A stretch of DNA of 64,000 nt, from assembly GCA_964019135.1 (NCBI GenBank), contig OZ025249.1, forward strand, positions 34,423,759-34,487,758. The letters run 5' to 3'. The position numbers and the translations under genes are program-made. This DNA comes from Arenicola marina. Its lineage: Eukaryota; Annelida; Polychaeta; Arenicolidae. Below the pieces are notes generated by a model, which saw nothing but the letters and a program-made list of their open reading frames with translations, made no database searches and was not told the DNA's origin. Shown here in pieces: positions 14,301 through 26,300 of the stretch (its first letter is position 1; each line of letters opens with the position of its first letter).

Positions 14301-17300
14301 TGGCTCTACCATGCCAGCCATCGTGCCTGAGTTCAGGAATTGGCTCGGCCATGCCAGCCATCGTGCCTGAGTTCAGGAATTGGCTCGGCCATGCCAGCCA
14401 TCGTGCCAGAGTTCAGGAATTGGCTCTGCCATGCCAGTCATCGTGCCTGAGTTCAGGAATTGGCTCGGCCATGCCAGCCATCGTGTCTGAGTTCAGGAAT
14501 TGGCTCGGCCATGCCAGCCATCGTGCCTGAGTTCAGGAATTGGCTCAGCCATGCCAGCCATCGTGCCAGAGTTCAGGAATTGGCTCTGCCGTGCCAGCCA
14601 TCGTGCCTGAGTTCAGGAATCGGCTCTGCCATGCCAGCCATCGTGCCTGAGTTCAGGAATTGGCTCTACCATGCCAGCCATCGTGCCTGAGTTCAGGAAT
14701 TGGCTCGGCCATGCCAGCCATCGTGCCTGAGTTCAGGAATTGGCTCGGCCATGCCAGCCATCGTGCCTGAGTTCAGGAATTGGCTCGGCCATGCCAGCCA
14801 TCGTGCCTGAGTTCAGGAATTGGCTCTGCCATGCCAGCCATCGTGCCTGAGTTCAGGAATTGGCTCGGCCATGCCAGCCATCGTGCCTGAGTTCAGGAAT
14901 TGGCTCGGCCATGCCAGCCATCGTGCCTGAGTTCAGGAATTGGCTCTGCCATGCCAGCCATCGTGCCTGAGTTCGGGGATTGGCTCTGCCATGCCAGCCA
15001 TCGTGCCTGACTTCGGGGATTGGCTCTGCCATGCCAGCCATCGTGCCCGAGTTCGGGGATTGACACCCCGCAATGGGGATATGTATATCCTGTTTTGAAA
15101 CAAAGAGTCACGTTGTGTCGTGACCTGTTGTAACGGCATCTTCGCCATGGCGAGGTCAGCCTGTACAGGTTAAATGTTCCTTCTGACCAGACATTTTGCC
15201 ATTGGTCTGTCGGTGACCTCGACTCCGCTTGATTGGAGTCCTGGACCCCTGATTCCGGATCATGAATCTCGTCTCGCTGTGTCTCCAGAATCCATGGTTC
15301 CCGGGATCCCGACGTCGCTCCACGTGCGTCCCATGACGGAGTCGATCCTGGTGAGCTGGACGCCGCCCGCCGAGCAGGACATCATGATCCGGGGCTACAT
15401 CCTCAGCTACGGCAAGAACGTGCCGGACGTCTACCGGGCCGTCCTGGACCCCAAGCTCCGGTACCACACCATCAAGAACCTGGGTAAGTACTGGTCTCAA
15501 GGTCAAGTATTATAGCATCAAAAACCTGGGTAAGTACTGGTCCCAAGGTCAAATATAATAGCATGAAGAACCTGGGTAAATACTGGTCCCAAGGTCAGAT
15601 GCCACACCATCAAGGTCAAATAAATACTAACTTAGTAATGACTAAGATGAGTTGCTGTTATTTAATTGCCGTGTGCACTTCGCACATATTTAAATGTTGG
15701 ACCGTTATATAAATAGTTTTTGAATAACAATTTGGTCAGAGAAAATTAACATTACACGCTGGAATATGACACTTTAGCCATGGAACGAATCCTCAGGCCT
15801 CAGTGCCGCTGTTAGTTGCGCCCAGTACCTGACGGTGTGTCTGTTCTCTCCCCCTGACAGAGGCGTCCTCGGAGTACGTCATCAAGCTGCTCGCCTTCAA
15901 TAACGTGGGGGAGGGCCGTCCGCGCTACGAGACAGCCTTCACAAGGGAGGTCACCAGTAAGTGGCGCCACCCAACGGCTTCAACTCACACTGACACGCCT
16001 ATCGTCAGTGCTGGTAGTTTTGAGTGCTGTTAAGGGAAAGGATTTAACCACCGCATTTGAATATCGAGAAAAAAAGGAAGATGGGGTGACACAGAGAAGG
16101 TTATGAAAAATGGCGATGGTTTGCCAAAGCATGTTGCGTATTGATGTATTAAGTTTAAAATGGCATGCTCTTGTATGATTGCGTTGACGCGGCCTATAAA
16201 ACACATTAGTTAAACCATCGAAATAAACTTGTTCAGTTGATGCTATTTTGTAATAAATATAGATGATTAATATGTCTTGTTCTTTTCTTTATCTCTCTTT
16301 CTCTTTATCATATCCTCCTGCTCCCTTGTGTCCTCACCTTTCACCTGTACTCCCCTGTCTCCCTCTCCCTTGTACCTTCTCTCCTCTCCGCCCTGTCTGC
16401 TCCTCTGCTCCCTACCTTGCGCTGTGCCCCCACTCTCCCCCCGCCTCTTCACATCTCCCTACCTTGTCTTCTATCTCCCCCTCCACTGCCTCACCTTCTC
16501 TTGCCACCCCGCCCCTCCCCTCCCCTCCCCCCCCCCCCCCTGTCTCTCACTTGCCACCCCCCCCCCCCCCCCGCGCCCCTCACTTTGCCACCCTCTCCCC
16601 CCGCCTCTCACCTTACCACCCCCTCCTCCCCTGCCTCTCACCTTGCCACCCCCTCCCCTCCCCTGCCCCCCACCCTTCACTTTGCCCCCCCCCCTTGCCA
16701 CCCCCCCCCCCGCCCGGCCCCCACAGCGCCCGAGCCGATGACCCCGATGAGCCTGCCCCTGGGTGTGAAGGCGGCCGTGCTGTCTGCCACCACCGTGGTC
16801 CTCACCTGGACCGACACGTCCCTGGGCCGGAACCAGCGCATTAACGACAACCGCTACTACTCGGTGCGCTACAACCTGCGCTACAACCCTAAGATGTCCC
16901 GCAAGAGGAAGATGCTAAACTCCACCGACCTCAACGCCCACATCGACGACCTCAAGCCCGACACCGAGTACGAGTTCGCCGTCAAGGTCATCAAGAGTCA
17001 AACGCCAGAGTCCCTGGTCGCTCAGCACCTTCGTCCGCACGCACGAAGCACGTAGGTCTTCACCCCCCACCACCCTTCCCCCCGGACGGATCATGTTTCT
17101 GTAATATGTGTTCACAATTTGTGTGTACATTTTACGATTGTTTTTTATTTTGTAATTGATCACATTATATAATGCCACCGATGTCTATATTGGCCTCATA
17201 TTTATCTGTATTTATTTGAATCTGTTGATATAAAACATAATTAGTGGGGGTGTAATTGTTTGGTATATTATTGCTGTTGATATACACCACCTTGTGGCCA

Positions 17301-20300
17301 ATATGCGGCGCGTAAGTTCTGACGTCATCCTTGTGAGTGTGAAACACCGTCATAATGTGTTTGTTGGATAACGTTCTTCGCCCAGCGCCCAGTGCACCAC
17401 AGGACCTGACGCCAATGCTTGTGAAGGGCAAGTCAGACTGGCTGACCCTCAACTGGCAGCCACCCCTGGAGGCCAACGGCCAGATCCTAGGTAACCCCCC
17501 CGGGGGTCGAACGTGGGTGGTGGACCGCCACCCGGCACCCCTCCCACCGACACCCTGTCACGTGCCTGCTCAACTGTGCCCACCCGCCCGCCCGCCCGCC
17601 CGCGGCAGACACCCCCACACCACAGCCCCCCTCGGCATCTTCACGCACAAGTCACTCACCCTCACCCCCACCCCCAACCCTCACCCCAACCCCCCTATCA
17701 CTCAGCCATGCCATGTCTCCGCCATCATCACCCGTCCATGTATTTTGTTCATTCCTATGATATCGTCACACAGATTTGTTTTATTTCTCGATGTCTTGTC
17801 CTCCGTTTCTGCAGTCATCCATACAACTTCCGCTATCCTTCCATCAAATCATTTCATTTTTCTGCCTCGTTCTATATTTTCGGTTTTGTCATGTCTCCGT
17901 TCTGTTTTATTATTTTTTTGTTCATTTATGAGTCCATTTCTTCCCCCACTCATTGTTTCCACTGCCATCATTCCGCGCCCCTGTCCTCGCCCCCTCTGGT
18001 ACCCCAGTATCCCCCCCCCCCCCCCTTTACCCCCCTCTGCCGCTGCTGCCGTCGCCGCCGTCGCATGCCATAGTTACGTATCTCCTCTTCCGTTTTGACC
18101 GTAGCGCCTTGCATCAGTACGCTTCGTGGCTTCTAGTAGCACTGCAGTGTTTTTCTCTCTCTTTCCTCCTCGCGCCGTAAAAGCCCCGGCCACGGCCCCG
18201 CGGGATCTCACCCCGATCGGCGTCGAGGGCAAAACCAGCTTTGTGACCCTCAACTGGCAGCCCCCCAGACAGCCCAACGGCAAGATCACAGGTAGGGTGC
18301 CCCGAGAGAGGGCGGCACGGAGACAGAGACGCAGACAGAGACAGAGGGAGAGAGAGAGAGAGAGAGCCAGAGTGTCTTGTTGGGGTCACCCTGCAACACA
18401 CTCCGCACTCCTTCTAGAAATTTTAAAATAGGGTAAATCTCATGTTTTCTACGTCGCCACGACCGCCAGGCAGTTCAAACGCTCAGCAAGGAGGGGAAGC
18501 GTCATCGCTCAGTGTTTGTTCTACGTGTCTCCATACGCTATGCCCCCTTTGATTATTGTTCTACACGCGGCACAGGTCCCCCGGCGTACAACCACACGAC
18601 GCTTACCTTTGTTCTTCACTACAGCCGCATGGCGTGACAACAACTTCCACCCACCTACCCCCCTTTCTCCCTCCCCCCCCCCCCATTTCATTTAGTTTCG
18701 TATGTTAGATTGCAAAAGCACCCCCCCCCCCATCACCTGCCTCCCACTCACCCACCCTGGCTATAGTAGGGCGTAGTGTCACGTGACACCGGTCGATGTA
18801 TTATTGCACCTAGACGCTGCCGCTAGATGTCAGCACCTTTGCCAACCCGTTGCCAGGGTGACCATAGTGAAGTTTTAGTTTCGTTTTGACTCATCACCTC
18901 AGAAACAAGCTGAAGTTCTCCAATATGTTGGTATTTTATTTCGAAGTTCATGAAGGAAGAAGCGACTGGGGACCCGCTTGTTTTAGCTACACCAAGCAAT
19001 ATGGACAGCGGAGTATCTGGGAGGGTTTGAAGGGAAGGGGACGCTGCATCAACTATACTTTAGGCTGTGGATAATCCTTTAAGCCTTCCTCTGAGCCTTC
19101 ATTGGGCTTTAAAACCTTACGCTTTGGTCCAGTATTCATTTTTCCTGGGTTCCTGTCTGCTGTCTTATGTATTCGTACACCTTATGTATTCTTATATCTT
19201 GCGTTTCTACTACATATAACGGGTCTGTAGGCGACTGTTGTTGAGGAATATCCATTAATCATGATGAGCCTACTTTTATAATAATTTTGGTTTTGTGAAC
19301 CTCCATGGGTACTTTCCGGCCAGGCACAGAGGCATTTTTTGCCAGCCCCGTTCGTCGAATTTGCGCCGTTCGTCGAATTTGCGCCGCTCGCGTTTATAAG
19401 TTGAGGAAGTGGTAACAAAATCTGAAACCCTTACCATTAAGTGACGACCTACCCCTGGAGGCCCTATCCCCCGAGGGCCTGTCCCTGCAGGCCCACCCCC
19501 CTCAGCCCCGGTATCTCACCAAGTATTTGCTGGCTTTCTTTTTCATGGCCTTTGAAATAAAAACGGCCCACTCTAGACGACGTCACAGGTATGAGAGATG
19601 GGCATACCTGTCTTGTTGTTCATGTACCTTCGGTTATTTTAAATTATTAGTTTGTAACGTTTATTGCTGGTCCATGCGGTTGTTTTTGTACCACGCCGGG
19701 GTCCCCTATGGCTGTTTGATAAGTCCTTCTCTTCATTTATTCTTGTTTCTTTGTTTTATATTCTGTCGTATAGCAGTGAAGCAAGAATAACGCCAAACTA
19801 CAATTTTGCGTATTAAGCCTTTTCGTTATGTTTATGCTTTATTTCATTTTGTGAGTTTTTTTTTGCGATCGGATCATCGGGTGATTTCTGATAGTTATAC
19901 ACCGGCAGCGCCTTTCCAAGTTGTTTTAAGTTGTTTCAGTTTCCTGGTTTTCTTTGGTTGTCTCTGTTGGGCGTTAACTGTTAGGGTTTGCGACTGTGGT
20001 CTCCGATGTTGTCGCCACACTAGCCAACAGTTAGCTAGCTGTCTGCTTGCAAGTTGCGGCATGGCACCTTCAGTCCTATCTCGCTGTCCCCACCATGCCT
20101 CACAGTGAGGCATCCTCCGTGGCCCATCGTCAAGTTGGCAATGTCCCACGTCATCAATCAACACTCCTATTATGAGAATGTATAATGTATGTAGCTATAT
20201 GTATGACAAGTTCGAATGGTAGGTCCAGTCATTAGATAGATGTTTCCCCTTGTATCCTTGCCTGGATAATTGTCAGATGAGTGTGAGCAATCAATTATTA

Positions 20301-23300
20301 CTTCATAGTTTAAGGTAATGGCTTTTAAATGGAAGACTTATTTAAAAAAACAAAATGTAATCCGCAGAGCACACTTATATCATGAGATATAATACAGTTA
20401 GCATAATCCTCATTCTTTATTAATGCGGTTACTAAATCTGCTGCGGCAAACTGTATAAAAAACGCGGCGAATTCGTCCTCGTGCGTTCTGTAATCACGTC
20501 CATGTCTCGCGTGACTTGTCCACGCGTTTTCTGTCTTGTCCGCGTCTGTCTCGTCCCGTGATGTGTGACGTGTGGTCACGTGGTTTTGTCTCTGCGCGCG
20601 CAGGCTACCTGGTGTTTTACACGACGGACGCGACTCTGGACGACCGCGACTGGGCGGTGCAGGGGGTGGTGGGGGGCGACAAGCTGTCGGACACCATCAG
20701 CGACCTCAGCCCTGAGACCACCTACTACTTCAAGGTCCAGGCCAGGAACAACAAGGGATACGGCCCCTCCTCACCCACCGTCATCTTCCGGACGCCCAAA
20801 GGTCAGTCTTCACTAAACCCCACTTCGATGGTTTCCACAAGTTTCTGTCTATAGATCTAAAAAAGAAAAAATTCCTTGATTCATTTTGCTAGCGTGTAGT
20901 TAGTGTGGTAACGGCATTTTTATATGTTTTTTTAATCTTGGGGTATTGTAGGGTGTGAGGTATTTTGCGATTCTGATGTTGCTGGTGTATTTTTTATTAT
21001 CATGATTGAAAATAGTTGTCTTTGATGTGTAAAATAATTTGGAGGTGGCACGTATGAAGAGGGGTGTGTTATTAGAGTAGGGTGGCAAGGGTGGCAGGTA
21101 ATCCCTGGGGTCTGCGGCAGGTGCACATGTCTGTCACCGCTGGTTACTGTACACGCTTTAGATGTCACTTTGGTGTCACTTTGGCGTCACTCTGACGCCA
21201 CATTTCCCTGGCCTTGACAACTGTTTTCCTTGTGTGACTAGGTCTGGTGCCGGCATGTCATGTTCTTAAAATACTTGTAGACTGTCTCTTGGTATCTCTC
21301 ACCATTTTGTCCATTTCGACCATGATGGTATCGTAAAAAAAATGTTTCCAGGTTTGGGTTTATTTCGATTTACCGGTGGTTAAGTCCTGCTGTTCTACAG
21401 TTGATATGTTTGCACATTACCTAACTCCGACTGATACCTGCCAGTAAGGATGACTTAAGATGGAGCGCAGTGTAAGACCGTACTGTGCCATCTACGTGGC
21501 TCTCCGGCGGAATCCTGAGGCCCCGGATGTTCATTTTGCGCCACGGCCTCTGATTGGTCAGCGGTTAGGGGTTGACAGAGTCTAGTCTTCTGATTGGCCA
21601 GTTGGTCCACGCTCTCCAAGGGTTTCGTAGGTTGTGTAGTGGACATGTTATTGGTCCATTACCTTCAAAGAAATGGGGAGGGGGTGGGGGGAACCTTGAC
21701 GCACATTCCGTGTGTCTTGCCCTCGGATAATACTGACCGTGTCTCCTATACCCCTCCAGCGAAGTTAATGTACATAACCGCTTCATTTAATACTTTACAT
21801 TATCTGGTCGAAATCGAGAAAGTGGTTGTTGTGGCGGGCGGTGGCGGACCGAGGTGTGAGGCCGCCCCCGGCCCCTCCCCCGCCCCCGCCTCCGCCCCCC
21901 ACCCTGCTCTGTGTGTGCGTGTGCACGGGGTCGGGCCGACCGCTGTGTCGGCGGGCGGCCCCGCTCCTATCCTGGCCGCGGCCCTCTCACCGTTTGTCTC
22001 TGTGTGTTGGTCTGTGTTCAGTGGACGGCACTGGAGGGGGCATGATCGAGTTGCCGGACGACTACGGACGCCAGCCGCCCTACTCGGACGCCTCCCGCCC
22101 CGGGGGTGGGCCAGGCGGGGGTCCAGGCGGCCCGGGCGCCAACAGGGGCCAGAAGGGAGGTGGGTCGACGCTGCTGCTGCTGCTGCTGCTGCTGCTACCG
22201 CTGCTGCTGTTACTATTGTTGTCATCGTTGTTGCTACTGGTTACAGTTGACGGCTACGGCGTCTGCATGTTGCTTGTGTTGTCTGTTAGATGTCCGTCGT
22301 GACCTTGACCCCCACTCACGGGTGTGTGCGATAATCCGGTCTGCCAAGTATCTTTACAGGGTTATTACGCCCCGAAGACAGTTCTGATGCCTTCTCATTC
22401 AAAGTCATATACCAGGTGTATCAGTCCTTTAACCTTTTTTATGACAATTTGAATGTCGATTTCACCATTTTCATGTTCACAATCTCATGAAAATTACTCA
22501 ATTGTTTAACAAAGAAAGGTGTTAAAAATTCATAATCTGCTTGGCGGACATTGGTTATGTACACATTTAATGAGTGTACGCATTAGGCTAGGGTGACTGG
22601 TACAAGACAATATGCCATGATATGTAAACAAAAGAAATTCCACCCTCAGTATTTACAGCAATGTGATCACTATTTGCTTGATAAAACACCCAAAGTAATT
22701 TTAACATTATTATACTTATTTGACTTTACACGATACAGGTCCTGGCATATCTGAGCTTTACCCGGTGTAGTTAAGATATTCTTTGTCTGTCGAACTCTGC
22801 ACATTATATCACCTTCTTAAGTGTTTCCATTTCAGCAAGATGTGTCGTAATCTTACAATAGTAATCCAACATATTTAAGTTTATTCCATGTAGTTGCTAT
22901 AACAAATAGGTGTGTGCATGCCATTGGTTTTAGAAAATTACAAATTAAGCATTAACGTGTTTTATTTCTATTTTCTAATGGTCTTTACATCCCCACTAGT
23001 AATTTTATTGTCGTTCGAACTTCTATTTATTTTTATAAAATTAAATATTTTATATATTATTCCTTTCGTTAATCCTTTTGGGAATTTTTGTTTTAGTTCC
23101 CTCTAGTTTTAACAAAACATTGGTTATTTTGTTTTACTTTTCTGATAGCGCCGCCCCCGACTTACCCACCTGTTTTTAGGTTATTTAATACCTAGATCCT
23201 TAGAACATGACAACCCTGTTCGGCGTCTACGCGTAGTGTAGTCACATGGCCGTAGTGCTGTAGTCCTCACCTGCTGTCTCCTGTCCCCTAGGTTACTATG

Positions 23301-26300
23301 ATTACTATGACGACACGTCGCGACGAGGCGGCTCTCAGGACAACAGGAAGACAGGTAGAGAGATAGAGAGGGAGAGTGAGAGAGGAGCGGAGGCCAGAGG
23401 AGGGAAGAGGAAATAATGAAAGATTGAGAGAGTGGGCGAAAAAGATAAGCCGAGTGATTGAGAGTGGACGCACAATTGAGAGGGGAGATAGAAATATTGT
23501 GAGAGTGAAAGAGGAAGAGAGTAACCGAAACATTGAAAATGATGGAGATGGGACAGGACAGGCATTTGAGGGTGAGGGCGTGGGAGATACTGAAAGATTG
23601 AGAATGAGAGAGCTGGGACAGGACAGACATTTGAGGGTGAGAGGCGTGGGAGATACTGAAAGATTGAGAATGAGAGAGCTGGGACAGGACAGACATTTGA
23701 GGGTGAGAGGCGTGGGAGATACTGAAAGATTGAGAATGAGAGAGATGGGACAGGACAGACATTTGAGGGTGAGAGGCGTGGGAGATACTGAAAGATTGAG
23801 AATGAGAGAGCTGGGACAGGACAGACATTTGAGAGTGAGAGGCATGGGGGATACTGAAAGATTGAAAATGATGGAGATGGGACAGGACAGACATTTGAGA
23901 GTGAGAGGCATGGGGGATACTGAAAGATTGAGAATGAGAGAGCTGGGACAGGACAGACATTTGAGGGTGAGAGGCATGGGGGATACTGAAAGATTGAGAA
24001 TGAGAGAGCTGGGACAGGACAGACATTTGAGGGTGAGAGGCGTGGGAGATACTGAAAGATTGAGAATGAGAGAGCTGGGACAGGACAGACATTTGAGAGT
24101 GAGAGGCATGGGGGATACTGAAAGATTGAGAATGAGAGAGCTGGGACAGGACAGACATTTGAGAGTGAGAGGCATGGGAGATACTGAAAGATTGAGAATG
24201 AGAGAGATGGGACAGGACAGACATTTGAGAGTGAGAGGCATGGGGGATACTGAAAGATTGAGAATGAGAGAGCTGGGACAGGACAGACATTTGAGAGTGA
24301 GAGGCATGGGATATACTGAAAGATTGAGAATGAGAGAGCTGGGACAGGACAGACATTTGAGAGTGAGAGGCATGGGGGATACTGAAAGATTGAGAATGAG
24401 AGAGCTGGGACAGGACAGACATTTAAGTGTGAGAGGCATGGGGGATACTGAAAGATTGAGAATGAGAGAACTGGGACAGGACAGACATTTGAGAGTGAGA
24501 GGCATGGGGGATACTGAAAGATTGAGAATGAGAGAGCTGGGACAGGACAGACATTTGAGAGTGAGAGGCGTGGGAGATACTGAAAGATTGAGAATGAGAG
24601 AGCTGGGACAGGACAGACATTTGAGAGTGAGAGGCATGGGGGATACTGAAAGATTGAGAATGAGAGCTGGGACAGGACAGACATTTAAGTGTGAGAGGCA
24701 TGGGGGATACTGAAAGATTGAGAATGAGAGAGCTGGGACAGGACAGACATTTGAGAGTGAGAGGCATGGGGGATACTGAAAGATTGAGAATGAGAGAGCT
24801 GGGACAGGACAGACATTTGAGAGTGAGAGGCATGGGGGATACTGAAAGATTGAGAATGAGAGAGCTGGGACAGGACAGACATTTAAGTGTGAGAGGCATG
24901 GGGGATACTGAAAGATTGAGAATTAGAGAGATGGGACAGGACAGACATTTAAGTGTGAGAGGCATGGGGGATACTGGATGATTGAGAATGAGAGATGGAG
25001 AGGAGGACGGAAATGTGAGAGTGAGAGGCATCGGGGATACTGATGGATTGAAAATGAGAGAGATGGAGAGGGGACGGTTGAGAGAGTGAGAGAGGGAGAC
25101 CGAGGTATTGAGAATGAGAAATAAAGAGAGGATGGACGACCGAGAGAGAGAGACGGAGACAGAAAGATTAGGAACGTGAGAGATGGAGACAGGATGAACG
25201 ATTGTGAAAGAGCGCGGGAGTATGATCGAATGGTTGATAACGAGAGAGAGAGAGACAGAGAGAGAGAGAATACTAGCGTTTGGATTGAGAAAGAGATAGA
25301 TGGATGGATGGGTAGATGGAGAAAGAAAGAGCGAGAGAGAGGCAATCGCGTGGTTAGAAGCCGCTTGTAGCGCCGCCTATCGGGGAGCTTAGCCCTCCGC
25401 CCGTCATGACACTGACATAACGGTGGGCTAAGGATCCTGAGTACTTGTTTATCTGACTCCCACTGTCGTTGCTTGCTGGCTGTTGTTATCCATGTTGTGC
25501 CGCGCAATGGGCAGAATGGGGCGTTTATATCCGTACCACTGACTGGAAAAGGTTCTAGAACTGATAACGCTGCATGGTAGATAAGAGTTAACATTACCTT
25601 TTGAAAGTTATTTGTTTATAATTACTTTATGACCAGGTTATTCCTTTCAGAATTATTTTTTTATTGGGCCATACGTATAAAAATAGGCCAGCACATGGAC
25701 CTGTATTTGATATAAGCTTGTTGGTGTCTATGTATGAAAGTCTTTGGGATTGGAGATAGGTCGCATTATAACAACGTGTGAGGGTCATAGTGGCGTCTAA
25801 ACCTGGTGTAGTTATCAGGGAAGGATAGTTATTAAGCCTGTTATATGATCTTAGGATCGCTCTTCAGGGATTATCTGAAGCGTCATGTGATTTAAAATTT
25901 AAAACAGCCAAGATCATTACATTTGATCAGCCCTGTGATAATGTATGTACGGACCTAACATTGACTCACTCGCATTCACTTTCTTCAATTGACTCCCGCG
26001 CATTCACTCTCTTCAATTGACTCACTCGCATTCACCCTCTTTAATTGACTCACTCGCATTCACTCTCTTTAATTGACTCACTCGCATTCACCCTCTTCAA
26101 TTGACTCACTCGCATTCACTCTCTTTAATTGACTCACTCGCATTCACCCTCTTCAATTGACTCCCGCGCATTCACTCTCTTCAATGGACTCACTCGCATT
26201 CACCCTCTTTAATTGACTCACTCGCATTCACTCTCTTTAATTGACTCAATCGCATTCACTCTCTTTAATTGACTCACTCGCATTCACTCTCTTCAATTGA

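Noticed and set aside
12825..15062. CRISPR-like regular repeat
   Set aside because: Units are contiguous with no unique spacers, and the DNA is eukaryotic with introns; it is a minisatellite.
16263..16741. Pro/Leu/Ser-rich open frames before FN5
   Set aside because: C/T-rich intronic tract; only the last exon, starting at 16727, has domain similarity.
21594..22302. Plus- and minus-strand frames of 140-218 codons around the juxtamembrane exon
   Set aside because: GC-rich composition and a CTG repeat keep them open; only 22022-22159 has correct splice sites and phase.
23376..24713. Plus-strand open frame of 445 codons (and minus-strand frames of similar length)
   Set aside because: It lies wholly in a 66-bp minisatellite. 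The period is a multiple of three, so frames stay open on both strands without selection; no domain, no splice logic.
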